Program-made: the position numbers and the translations under genes
NCBI GenBank assembly: GCA_965230765.1
Contig: CBDDLR010000001.1
Span: forward strand, 1-64,000
Direction: 5' to 3'
Length of the DNA: 64,000 bases
DNA from: Sunxiuqinia sp965230765
GTDB taxonomy: Bacteria > Bacteroidota > Bacteroidia > Bacteroidales > Prolixibacteraceae
Shown here: positions 38,097 to 47,057 of the stretch, piece after piece
How the letters are laid out: each line of letters opens with the position of its first letter
Numbering within the stretch: the first letter of the stretch is position 1
Notes under the pieces: generated by a model
The model's input: only the letters and a program-made list of their open reading frames with translations
Databases searched by the model: none
Told to the model about the DNA's origin: nothing

Positions 38097-39404
38097 ATGA
38101 AACAGATAGATTTAATTAAACCCAAGCTAAATATTACAATAATTACGGCTTGTTTTTTTCTTGCCGGAATATTTTGCTCCTGCCAAAATGATGAAGCAGA
38201 AGATTTAATTGTTAACGATCCGATTGGGGAAGAACCTTTTGAAAATCCACAATATACCATGGAGCGAACCCTTTCAGATGGAGCCCAACTCAATACCATC
38301 GCTTTTGATGCGCTTGGTTTTATGGTGGGAGATTTTGGCGCACAAACTTTTCTTCCGCCCGGGAAAGTAGCAGACTACAGTGGTTTCCAATATTTTCGCG
38401 ACAATGATCAAACAGAAATGGGACACAATACCAGTTTTGTGCCAATTATCGCCTTAAATATTATAGATATCCTTACAGAAGATCAGGTTCAGTTATTTGT
38501 TGATGCAGCTTACGAACAAGTGGAACAAATCAATGAATATGCCGACAAACGGTTTCCGCTTTGCAAAGCATTTAGAAGGTTAATTGATGGTGACCTGCCA
38601 ACTGGCACAACTGAATTGGATGAGGATGCAATCAAAGCCTTCTCTGCCGATTTGTACCAAATTGATGGAGAAATCAGCTATGGACGTGCGAAGCTTTTTG
38701 GTGATGTGATAGGCTCACTTTCGGATGATCAAATAGCACAAATAGCTGCATTAAAAAACCTGAACGGCATCGGTAACTGGCCAAGCGAAACCAGCCTGAC
38801 CGACCCTACCCGCAGCATGAACTTGGACAAAGATGTACATGTGGCCGTGATGACCTATGCCAGCGAAATTTACACCTGGTATGCCGGTTCGGTAACTGGC
38901 GACACTTATTTTTGCCCGGAACGCCAGGGAACCTATTTCGGGTCATTTTATTTAAAAGATTGGCCAGCAATGATTGGAGGGCCAAATTACACCATCAATG
39001 AAGCACTTACCGGAAATGCAGGGCAGGCTTTTCTTGAGATACTGGATTCAGATCAACGCCAAATAATTAGTGAAATAGTTGATCTTCAGAAAAATGCACT
39101 CCTTGAACTGACCTCTACCAGAGAACAAATATCTACCGAGTTGCGTGATTTTATGGATGGTGAAAATGCTGACAAAACACTGGTTGATAATTTATCTGCT
39201 GAATATGGCGAACTGGATGGTGAGATCATTTACCTGTATGCTACCCGTTTTGCACAGGTATATCAATCGCTCAACGATGATCAAAAGAATCAACTGGCAC
39301 AAATGGCAAACGACCTGGACTATGTTGATCCTGATGGGGCTTTTAGATACTCCGAACCCATTCCAATGCCTGTGGTAGAAAATACGGATTATCTATTTAA
39401 ATAA
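38097..39404 (+). CDS. Lipoprotein with an internal duplication and LTxDQ-like motifs
   Basis: 435 residues. The signal ends at a lipobox (AGIFCSC), so the protein is probably exported and lipidated. Four segments share the pattern L-(T/S/D/N)-(E/D/S)-D-Q: LTEDQVQLF, LSDDQIAQI, LDSDQRQII and LNDDQKNQL. Two longer parts are similar: ADLYQIDGEISYGRAKLFGD before LSDDQ, and AEYGELDGEIIYLYATRFAQ before LNDDQ. The motif recalls the LTxxQ of CpxP/Spy periplasmic chaperones, but the overall length and context differ. I do not recognise the family. A LytS/LytTR pair lies downstream behind two hairpins. Confidence 0.8.
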   Translation: MKQIDLIKPKLNITIITACFFLAGIFCSCQNDEAEDLIVNDPIGEEPFENPQYTMERTLSDGAQLNTIAFDALGFMVGDFGAQTFLPPGKVADYSGFQYFRDNDQTEMGHNTSFVPIIALNIIDILTEDQVQLFVDAAYEQVEQINEYADKRFPLCKAFRRLIDGDLPTGTTELDEDAIKAFSADLYQIDGEISYGRAKLFGDVIGSLSDDQIAQIAALKNLNGIGNWPSETSLTDPTRSMNLDKDVHVAVMTYASEIYTWYAGSVTGDTYFCPERQGTYFGSFYLKDWPAMIGGPNYTINEALTGNAGQAFLEILDSDQRQIISEIVDLQKNALLELTSTREQISTELRDFMDGENADKTLVDNLSAEYGELDGEIIYLYATRFAQVYQSLNDDQKNQLAQMANDLDYVDPDGAFRYSEPIPMPVVENTDYLFK

Positions 39405-39417
39405 TTGCCAATTCATT

Positions 39418-39493
39418 TACTACTGCTCCATGGGCTAAAGCCTTTGAGCAAAGTAGTTTTACTAAGCTCAGGGAAATCCCCTGAGCTTAGTAA
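39418..39493. terminator. Two tandem hairpins between the lipoprotein and the histidine kinase
   Basis: The first (about 39418-39455) pairs ACTACTGCTC with GAGC-AGTAGT around GGGCTAAAGCC. The second is a perfect 15-bp stem, TTACTAAGCTCAGGG (39459-39473) with its complement (39479-39493), around five bases. There is no T run on the right, so readthrough control or an mRNA end structure is as likely as termination. Confidence 0.6.
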
Positions 39494-39556
39494 GCACGAT
39501 TCAATTACGTTAACCTTCATCAACTATCTTTTGTAAAGACAATCCCTTTTTTTATG

Positions 39557-39564
39557 TAGCTTTG
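39557..39564 (+). promoter_or_regulatory. Possible promoter -7 element of the LytS/LytTR operon
   Basis: TAGCTTTG fits TAnnTTTG. A TTTG lies 23 bases upstream, slightly too far. The kinase ATG is only 6 bases downstream, so the message would be leaderless or nearly so. Confidence 0.4.
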
Positions 39565-39569
39565 AAAGG

Positions 39570-40661
39570 ATGAGTAAACAAGAAAAATACATTCGGAACA
39601 TCGACATTATTCTCATGTCGTTCATATTTTTACTTCTATTCATTACTCCTCTAATTTTTGTCAAGGATGGTGGTAAAATATCCTGGCAAAACGTTACCAA
39701 GATATGGCAAGACAGGGTTTTACTTGTCCCTTTATTTGCAATCAATCATTGGATTTTAATTCCCAAATTGGTTTTAAAGAAGAAATATACACAGTTCTTT
39801 CTGCTGGCAGCAACACTAATTATTCTTGTATCCGGCAGTTACTATTACATTGAAAAATCTTCCAGGAAAGGGCAAGGACAACCGCCCCCACCTCCAAGGC
39901 GTGAACAAACAGATGATCGTCAGCCCAGGCGCAAGCCTAATCCTTTTCAGAAACCAATTAATCCAATTCCACCTTATGCAGATTTACTTTTGCTGGCACT
40001 TCTAATTGTATCGGTTGATACAGGTTTGTCGTTTACAAAACACTGGCACGATACAGAAGAAGATAAAACCAAACTGGAAAAGGAAAATATTCAGGCACAA
40101 CTGGGTATTTTAAGAAATCAGGTCAGCCCACATTTTTTCATGAACACCCTAAACAATATTTATTCACTGATTGAAGCTGATAAAAAACGATCGAGAGAAG
40201 CGGTAATGAAGCTTTCCAAACTTATGCGTTACCTGCTCTACGAAAACCAGGATGGCAAAGTACTTTTGAGTAAAGAGTTTGAATTCATAAAAAGTTACAT
40301 CGACCTGATGAAACTGCGTTTTGTAAATGATGTGGAGATTAAGCTTACTCTACCCGAAACCTATAGTGACATTGAGATACCGGTTCTAATATTTATATCA
40401 TACCTTGAAAATGCATTCAAATTTGGGACCAGCTACGAAAACAAAAGCTCCATTCATATTCATTTCAGAATAGAAGCCGGGTATTTGTATTTTACGTGCA
40501 TAAATAACAAAAATGGATTTTCTCAATCAAATGGGATAGGTGGCATTGGGTTAGAGAACAGCAAAAAAAGACTCGACCTGCTCTTTCAAAACAAATATGA
40601 TTTAATTATCAATGAAACTATAGAAACTTATACCGTCAACCTGAAAATCCCGATAGCATGA
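39570..40661 (+). CDS. LytS-type sensor histidine kinase
   Basis: 363 residues. Four hydrophobic segments lie in the first 155 residues, interrupted by a proline/arginine-rich loop (PPPPPRREQTDD) at about 110-130. The His_kinase domain follows with the H-box QVSPHFFMNTLNNIYSLI, and the ATP site ENAFKFG with GGIGLENSKKRLD. It autophosphorylates and passes phosphate to the LytTR regulator whose gene overlaps it by four bases. The stimulus is unknown; there is no large extracytoplasmic domain. Confidence 0.93.
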   Translation: MSKQEKYIRNIDIILMSFIFLLLFITPLIFVKDGGKISWQNVTKIWQDRVLLVPLFAINHWILIPKLVLKKKYTQFFLLAATLIILVSGSYYYIEKSSRKGQGQPPPPPRREQTDDRQPRRKPNPFQKPINPIPPYADLLLLALLIVSVDTGLSFTKHWHDTEEDKTKLEKENIQAQLGILRNQVSPHFFMNTLNNIYSLIEADKKRSREAVMKLSKLMRYLLYENQDGKVLLSKEFEFIKSYIDLMKLRFVNDVEIKLTLPETYSDIEIPVLIFISYLENAFKFGTSYENKSSIHIHFRIEAGYLYFTCINNKNGFSQSNGIGGIGLENSKKRLDLLFQNKYDLIINETIETYTVNLKIPIA

Positions 40662-41371
40662 TGCTTAATTGTGTAATAATTGATGACGAACCTTTGGCAA
40701 TTGATGTAATCGCTGAACACATTGAACGTACTCCATTTCTTGTGCTTGCAGAAAAATTTACCCATTCCGTAAAGGCATTCAGCTATTTATCTGAAAACAA
40801 GATTGACATCATTTTCATAGACATAAAAATGCCTGATTTAAACGGGATTGAGCTAGTGAGAAAATTGGAGAACCAGCCTGTTGTAATTTTTACTACCGCC
40901 TATGATCAATATGCCATTGATGGTTTCAAGTTGGATGCCGTGGACTATCTTTTAAAACCAGTTGACTACCCCGATTTTTTGAAAGCTGCAGAAAAAGCAA
41001 AAAAGTGGATTCATGCCAACAGCCCAGCCATTAGTATCAAGTCGGATACGCAGTTTTTGTTTATCAAATCTGAATATAAAATTATCCGGATCGAGCTGAA
41101 TGCAATCAAATACATTGAAGGTATGAATGAATACATTCGCATTCATCGTGAAAATGCAAAGCCCGTTATGTCTTTACTAAGTATGAAACTAACCGAGGAG
41201 CAATTACCGGAAGATCGCTTTATGCGGGTGCACAAATCGTACATTGTCAACCTTCAGAAAATATCAGAAATTGAAAGCAACTCCATTGTTTGTGGTGACG
41301 GTATTGTTATTCCAGTAAGCAAAATGTACCGGGAGAAGTTTCAGGAATACGTCAAACAGAACTTCATATAA
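40658..41371 (+). CDS. LytTR-family response regulator
   Basis: 237 residues. The receiver domain has IIDDEPLAID, the phosphorylated Asp in IDIIFIDIKMPDL, TTAYDQYAIDGF and YLLKPVDY. The LytTR DNA-binding domain starts about residue 130 (FLFIKSEYKIIRIEL) and includes FMRVHKSYIVNLQKI and PVSKMYREKF. It overlaps the kinase gene (ATGA). Targets are not known; the MITE-like element just downstream has no obvious LytTR site. Confidence 0.94.
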   Translation: MMLNCVIIDDEPLAIDVIAEHIERTPFLVLAEKFTHSVKAFSYLSENKIDIIFIDIKMPDLNGIELVRKLENQPVVIFTTAYDQYAIDGFKLDAVDYLLKPVDYPDFLKAAEKAKKWIHANSPAISIKSDTQFLFIKSEYKIIRIELNAIKYIEGMNEYIRIHRENAKPVMSLLSMKLTEEQLPEDRFMRVHKSYIVNLQKISEIESNSIVCGDGIVIPVSKMYREKFQEYVKQNFI

Positions 41372-41461
41372 ACATTCATGATTCCCGGGAATCACCAACA
41401 GGGATGAAAGTGAATCAAACAAACTGGGTTTGGCGAATTCCGATTCGCCAGGTAAAGAGTA

Positions 41462-41604
41462 TGTCCAAAAAGTAAGCATAATTGTGTATTTCATGAAATT
41501 CAGTTTTACCCTAACCCTAAAGGGAACCTGAATTTCAACGACTTCCCTATAGGGAACTTAAGGGTAAAAGTCGTTGAAGGTGCAGATAAGGTACTTTTTG
41601 GACA
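41462..41604. repeat. MITE-like palindromic element, copy 2
   Basis: Perfect 13-base terminal inverted repeats, TGTCCAAAAAGTA at 41462-41474 and its complement at 41592-41604, bound a 143-base unit. Inside are two hairpins. One has ends TTCAG/CTGAA around ACCCTAACCCTAAAGGG. The other has ends TTCAACGACTT/AAGTCGTTGAA around CCCTATAGGG and TTAAGGGT. The second hairpin is nearly the same sequence, inverted, as the element at 10443-10544. No transposase is encoded. Confidence 0.8.
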
Positions 41605-41626
41605 GCCTCATCCCGAAAGCTTAAGA

Positions 41627-41657
41627 AAGAGGCCCTGTAAAAATCACAGAGCCTCTT
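41627..41657. terminator. Terminator between LytTR gene and M3 peptidase gene
   Basis: AAGAGGC-CTGT pairs with ACAG-GCCTCTT around AAAAATC. It serves the convergent genes on both sides. Confidence 0.75.
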
Positions 41658-41677
41658 CAAAATTCAATTAATATAAT

Positions 41678-43783
41678 CTATTTCAGACCTCTTTTCTTAA
41701 GCAAGTGTTCGGTAGATGGTTCCTGACCACGGAATGCACGATAAATATTCATTCCTTCATCAGAACCAGATTTTGCTAATAGTGTACGGAATTTAGCAGC
41801 CAACTCAGGATTGAACAGGTCACCCGATTCTTTGAACGCAGCAAAAGCATCAGTATCCAGTACACCAGCCCAAATATACACGTAATAACCAGCAGCATAA
41901 CTGCTTGCAATGTGTCCAAAATAAGTGGTGCGGTAACGTGGAATAATCTCATCAATTAGTTTGATGTTGTCCATCGCCTCTTTTTCAAAAGCCAACACAT
42001 CAGCATCAAATTCTTTGGTATGCCAGTCTAAATCAAGCAATGAAGCTGCCAGGTACTCAACAGTGGCAAAACCTTGGTTAAAGTGTCCGCTCTTTACGAT
42101 CTTGTCAACCAATTCATTTGGAATTACTTCACCTGTTTCATAATGTTTGGCATAAACTTTTAATACTTCTGGTTCGGCAGCCCAGTTTTCCATTACTTGA
42201 GATGGAAGCTCAACAAAGTCACGTGGTACATTTCCGGCAGTACGTTGGTATGGGCCATCGGTAAACAACACATGCAATGCATGTCCAAACTCATGGAAAT
42301 AAGTAGTCACCTCATCAAAGCTTAACAATGCAGGTGTATCTCCTGTTGGACGGGTGAAATTACAAACAATCGATGCAATTGGATATTGGCTCTTTTTGCC
42401 ATTTTCGTAAGCCTGATCACGATAGCTGGTACACCATGCACCCACACGCTTGCTGTCACGAGGGTGGAAATCCATGTACAACACACCAATGTGCGTACCG
42501 TCAGCTTCCTGAACTTCGTATGCGACAGCTTCAGAATGGTAAACAGGAACATCGTCACGCTTTTTAAATTGAATGCCGTATAATTTATTGCATACATAAA
42601 ATACGCCTTCAGTTACATTATCCAGGCTAAAGTAAGGCTTGATTGCTGATTCGTCCAGTTGATATTTTTCTTTGCGTAGTTTTTCTGCATAGTACCACCA
42701 ATCCCATGATTGAAGTTTGAAGTTTCCACCTTCTCGATCAATTATGGCTTGCATTTCTTTCAACTCATCTTTTGAACGCTTCAATGCCGGCTCCCAAAGT
42801 TTATGAAGAAAATCGTAAACATTTTCAGGCGTTTTAGCCATGTTCTTATCAATAATGTAAGAAGCAAAATCTTTAAAGCCAAGAAGTTCAGCTTTCTCTT
42901 TACGAAGCTTCACAATCGTCGCCATAACTTCTTTGTTATCGAACTCATCATTGTTGTTCCCACGCATGAAATAACCACGGTAAAGTTCCTCACGCAATTC
43001 ACGGTTCTCAGCATATTGCAGGAATGGGATCATACTAGGCTTTTGAAGGGTGAACACCCATTTGCCTTCCATGCTATCTTTTTTAGCTTGTGCAGCAGCA
43101 GCGGCTATTGAACCATCAGATAATCCAGCCAAATCTTTTTCATCTTCAACAACCAATTTGAAATTGGTATTTGTTTCAGCCAACAGGTTTTCGCTGAATT
43201 TCAGTTTCAACTTAGACAGTTCCTGATTTAGAGCCCTCAATTTTTCTTGTGCGGCATCATCCAGGTTCGCCCCATTACGTTCAAAATCTTTGTAGAATTT
43301 TTCAACCAAGCGTAATGACTCTGCATCCAGCCCAAGTTCATTTCTTTGTTCATAAACTGCTTTTACCCTTACGAACAATTCTTTGTTCAGCATGATGTTA
43401 TCCGAATGTGCAGTTACTTTTGGTGAAATCTCACGGGCCAAAGCCTGCATGTCTGGATTAGTATTGGCACTATTCAGGTTAAAAAATACACTCGCGACCC
43501 TTGTTAATAGCTCACCTGATTTATCAAAAGCAAGAATCGTATTGTCAAAAGTAGCTTCATCTGTATTTGATGTGATTACTTCAATTTCAGCTTGCTGTTG
43601 TTTGATTGCCTCATCAAAAGCAGGAACATAGTGATCCAGCTCAATCAGGTCAAATGGAGGAACCTGAAAAGGTGTATCGTAGGTTTCAAAAAATGGATTG
43701 TTCATTGATTCTTTTTTTGTTGTTGTATTACAAGCAATAATAGCTAATAACAAAAACAAGATTACAGGAATTTTTCTTTTCAT
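41678..43783 (-). CDS. dcp: M3-family peptidyl-dipeptidase, lipoprotein
   Basis: 701 residues. The signal peptide ends in a lipobox (LAIIACNT), so the enzyme is likely periplasmic or surface anchored. The zinc motif HEFGHALH is within TTYFHEFGHALHVLF, with the downstream Glu in the LPSQVMENWA region. The enzyme removes dipeptides from the C-terminus of short peptides. Length and architecture fit Dcp/oligopeptidase A. It is monocistronic. Confidence 0.92.
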   Translation of the reverse strand: MKRKIPVILFLLLAIIACNTTTKKESMNNPFFETYDTPFQVPPFDLIELDHYVPAFDEAIKQQQAEIEVITSNTDEATFDNTILAFDKSGELLTRVASVFFNLNSANTNPDMQALAREISPKVTAHSDNIMLNKELFVRVKAVYEQRNELGLDAESLRLVEKFYKDFERNGANLDDAAQEKLRALNQELSKLKLKFSENLLAETNTNFKLVVEDEKDLAGLSDGSIAAAAAQAKKDSMEGKWVFTLQKPSMIPFLQYAENRELREELYRGYFMRGNNNDEFDNKEVMATIVKLRKEKAELLGFKDFASYIIDKNMAKTPENVYDFLHKLWEPALKRSKDELKEMQAIIDREGGNFKLQSWDWWYYAEKLRKEKYQLDESAIKPYFSLDNVTEGVFYVCNKLYGIQFKKRDDVPVYHSEAVAYEVQEADGTHIGVLYMDFHPRDSKRVGAWCTSYRDQAYENGKKSQYPIASIVCNFTRPTGDTPALLSFDEVTTYFHEFGHALHVLFTDGPYQRTAGNVPRDFVELPSQVMENWAAEPEVLKVYAKHYETGEVIPNELVDKIVKSGHFNQGFATVEYLAASLLDLDWHTKEFDADVLAFEKEAMDNIKLIDEIIPRYRTTYFGHIASSYAAGYYVYIWAGVLDTDAFAAFKESGDLFNPELAAKFRTLLAKSGSDEGMNIYRAFRGQEPSTEHLLKKRGLK

Positions 43784-43990
43784 CGATGTAAGTTTTCAGT
43801 TTAAAAATATGGCCTTAAAAATAGTAAAATCAAATTGTTATCCTTATGATTTTGGTTAGGAAATATCTGCCTTTCAGCAGTGCTAACAAATTATCAGTAA
43901 GGAATAATTTAAACCTAATATTGGCTTGAGGATATCTCTCATTTTTAATTAATAAAAAATAGAGATCATAAGCTAGCTGTATATCCTATT

Positions 43991-46756
43991 TTATTCAACA
44001 AGCTCATAACCTAGCTCAATACCCTTTTTTACTGCAGGTATTCCGTTTTTCATCCAAACAGGCATGGGCTTTCCCTTCAGGTAATGATCGAAAAACTGAG
44101 CCATACGAATTTGAAAATCATGTTGGTCTGCAATTTTTAACGGCCAGTGATCTGCATGATTGTAATTTAACAACCAGCAAGGTTTGCCCAACCTTCGTAA
44201 ACCAATAAAAAACTCAATACCCTGATACCAGGGGACATAACCATCATCATCATTATGCATTATTAGAATAGGTGTTTCAACCTTGTCCAACTTAAACAAT
44301 GGTGAATTTTCAAAGTATAAATTAGGAGCCTCCCAAATGTTTTTTCCTAAACGACTTTGCGTATGTTCATACTGAAATGAACGGCTCAACCCGGTTTTCC
44401 AGCGTATTCCCCCATAAGCGCTGAACATGTTTACCACAGGTGCTCCAGATTCAATGGCTGCAAAAATGTTGGTTCGTGTTGCCAGATAAGCTACCTGATA
44501 ACCGCCCCAACTGTGTCCGTTCGCCCCAATTTTTTTAGGATCAACAAATCCCCTGGATATGATTTGCTGAATACCCGGAATAATGCAATTATAGGCAGAT
44601 TCCCCCGGATGTCCTTCTGTATAGTGAATATCCGGATTGAATACCACATAACCATTTGAGGTGTAGTAGTGATAATCAATCGTTGACTGATGGTTTTGCG
44701 GCATACGGTAACTTAACAAACGATCAGAACTCCTTTCGTAGAAATTTACAATCATTGGATATTTCTTTGTAGGGTCGAAGTTTTCGGGTTTGTGCAATGT
44801 GCCTTCAAGAATTTCACCACCAAGAGATTTCCATGATACCATCTCGGATGTCCCCCACCAATATTCTTCTTGTTGAGAGGCTAAATGACTAATCTGCTTT
44901 TGTTTTTTGAATTTCAGGTTACTTGCAATCAGGTCAGGATAAGTTTCAAAATCTTCCTTGGTAAATACAACAATATCTCTATTTTTCGCTTTTAATGGTA
45001 CATTGTATTTAAAGTTTTTTACCAACAGTGCTTTTGGAGCCTGTGTTTTATTTATATCAAAAGAATAATAGCCATCTGATCGTGTTTTTTCATGGTGCCC
45101 TTTAATCAGAAGATCTTCATCCAACACTATTTCATCGTTCCTTTTTACATTAAACCGAACTAATCGATAGTTGATTTTATCAAGCCTTCCATTCATTGTA
45201 AGGTTTATCGGTTCTTCCCGGTTAGTGGGATCAAGTTTCCAAATATCATATCGGTCATAAACCAGCAGGGCAGCATCATTCTCCAACCATCCTGCGTAAG
45301 AATAAGAGCCTGGCAGCATGGGCCTATCGTTTAACTCATTGGCTATTTGCACCCGTTCGGGAGTTGAAATAATGTGAAATTCCCTGTTATTCAAATCGTA
45401 AGTATTCCAGGTCGTATCTGTTGCATTGTACCAAAAAATGTAATTCCCTCCTGGTGAAGTAAATGGAGTTGCCCGACAATCTTTTTTTATCAACTTAGCT
45501 TTTCCTGAAAAAACATCGACAATATAAAAATCATTGTGATATGGCCTTCCCTCCCACATTGTTTGTAAAGCGTACGGTTTGTTCGAATAAGCTACAAAAT
45601 TATCTGCATCGCCTTTCTTCGCTTTAATTATTCCAGAATATTTTTCTGTCTCAAGTTGAACCGATTGTTTTGTATCGAAATGATAAACTGCCAGGTAAGA
45701 TTTTTTCAAGTCTTTCTCCTTATTTACTAACTGTACAGTTTGAAGGTAGTCTTCTTTCCAGTGCCAAATATCCAAAACTGGTTTTTCCTCTTCAAGAACA
45801 GTGGTGTCTTTCTCTGCATTTTGGGGAGCAGTACCATAAAATAACCGTTTCCCATTTTCAGAAAAAGATAAACTGCCGTTTTCACTAATCATCCATCCTT
45901 GAAGGATTGATGAATCTTGATCTTTCACAATCATTTCAGCCTCTCCACTTCCATTCCAGGAATAGATGGAAAAACCAGCTTTCTTATCGTTCTTAGCTTT
46001 TGCCAGAAAAGCTACCTTATCACCGTTTTTGTGAATGCAAAGTTGCTTCACTTCTTTATGGTGTCCTGAAATTCTGGTTTCAGTGTTATTTTTTAAGTCA
46101 AGGGCATAAACACCCGGCTCAATAAGGCTATCACCTTCCGTGATATAAGTAATCACTTCATTCTCCTCAGCAAGCTTATAATCAGTTACTCCAGAAATAA
46201 TCCTCACTGATTCGGCACTAAAATCTTTAATGTAGAGTGGAAGTTTTGATTTAACTTTTGTTGAAGTTTTTTTGCTTATGGTGTCTTTGGGCAATTCAGT
46301 TTGCCAGGCAATCCAACCAGACCATTCTTTGGGAACGTTTAATGATTTCAGCCTATCGAATGTTTCTGTTGTCTTACTTTCAAACTTATAAATGCAAAGT
46401 TTATCAATAGGTAAATCTTCTTTCTTAACCTTGTTCAACTTCAATCCCCTGATGCTATCAACAGGTGGAGATAAGCGATAAACCAGGTATTTTGAATCTG
46501 CAGTAATCGCAGCTTTGTTCCCATAAAGGATTGATTCAAGCTCATCACCATTCGGATTTGTCACACTCAATATAGGATCACCTTTCCAGGGGGTTTGCTG
46601 ATAAACAATGTGTTTCCCGTCATTCGAAATAAGTGTATTTGTAATTCGCTTCCAGGAAAGGATATCTTCAAAAGTCAACGGCTTTTTTTGCTGTTGCCCA
46701 AACAAAATAAAGGAATAAGATAAAATTAACGTGAATAAAACAATCTTCTTCATCAT
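43991..46756 (-). CDS. Secreted S9-family serine peptidase
   Basis: About 921 residues from the ATG pair at 46753-46756, giving the signal peptide MMKKIVLFTLILSYSFILFGQ; an upstream frame to 46831 is an unlikely extension. The N-terminal part is a long beta-propeller-like region (DPILSVTNPNGDELESI and repeats). The C-terminal alpha/beta-hydrolase domain has the nucleophile in GANGHSWGGYQVAY, Asp in HNDDDGYVPWYQG, and His in NHADHWPLK. It would cleave peptides after proline or small residues. It is monocistronic, next to the M3 peptidase but in its own unit. Confidence 0.92.
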   Translation of the reverse strand: MMKKIVLFTLILSYSFILFGQQQKKPLTFEDILSWKRITNTLISNDGKHIVYQQTPWKGDPILSVTNPNGDELESILYGNKAAITADSKYLVYRLSPPVDSIRGLKLNKVKKEDLPIDKLCIYKFESKTTETFDRLKSLNVPKEWSGWIAWQTELPKDTISKKTSTKVKSKLPLYIKDFSAESVRIISGVTDYKLAEENEVITYITEGDSLIEPGVYALDLKNNTETRISGHHKEVKQLCIHKNGDKVAFLAKAKNDKKAGFSIYSWNGSGEAEMIVKDQDSSILQGWMISENGSLSFSENGKRLFYGTAPQNAEKDTTVLEEEKPVLDIWHWKEDYLQTVQLVNKEKDLKKSYLAVYHFDTKQSVQLETEKYSGIIKAKKGDADNFVAYSNKPYALQTMWEGRPYHNDFYIVDVFSGKAKLIKKDCRATPFTSPGGNYIFWYNATDTTWNTYDLNNREFHIISTPERVQIANELNDRPMLPGSYSYAGWLENDAALLVYDRYDIWKLDPTNREEPINLTMNGRLDKINYRLVRFNVKRNDEIVLDEDLLIKGHHEKTRSDGYYSFDINKTQAPKALLVKNFKYNVPLKAKNRDIVVFTKEDFETYPDLIASNLKFKKQKQISHLASQQEEYWWGTSEMVSWKSLGGEILEGTLHKPENFDPTKKYPMIVNFYERSSDRLLSYRMPQNHQSTIDYHYYTSNGYVVFNPDIHYTEGHPGESAYNCIIPGIQQIISRGFVDPKKIGANGHSWGGYQVAYLATRTNIFAAIESGAPVVNMFSAYGGIRWKTGLSRSFQYEHTQSRLGKNIWEAPNLYFENSPLFKLDKVETPILIMHNDDDGYVPWYQGIEFFIGLRRLGKPCWLLNYNHADHWPLKIADQHDFQIRMAQFFDHYLKGKPMPVWMKNGIPAVKKGIELGYELVE

Positions 46757-46991
46757 TTTAAATATTCTATTTATAAAAATAAGCTTGTGTTCAGTTACAT
46801 TTCTTAAAAATGTACCTAAAAAAGATTCCACATAGACATTAATTGTTAAAATATTAGGAAAAGCTGAAGATTACAACAATTATATTCAACTCTCACACCT
46901 TTATACATTAGGAGAAATGAGTCATAAATAAACTTGGATTGCTAATGGAATAACAAATCTGAATTACTCATAATATTTCCCAAAACCAATC

Positions 46992-47022
46992 TTTGCCTCC
47001 GCCCAAAAAATGCTTACTTTTG
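46992..47022 (+). promoter_or_regulatory. Promoter of pheT
   Basis: TTTG (46992-46995), 19 bases, then TACTTTTG (47015-47022), a strong match to the Bacteroidota consensus, 35 bases ahead of the ATG. Confidence 0.75.
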
Positions 47023-47057
47023 TCGGACTCTGAAATTCAGCAATAAAGCATTAGATT

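Noticed and set aside
41460..41610. CRISPR or attenuator reading of the palindromic tract
   Set aside because: There are no regularly spaced direct repeats. The unit has terminal inverted repeats and a second copy elsewhere, which fits a MITE-like repeat.
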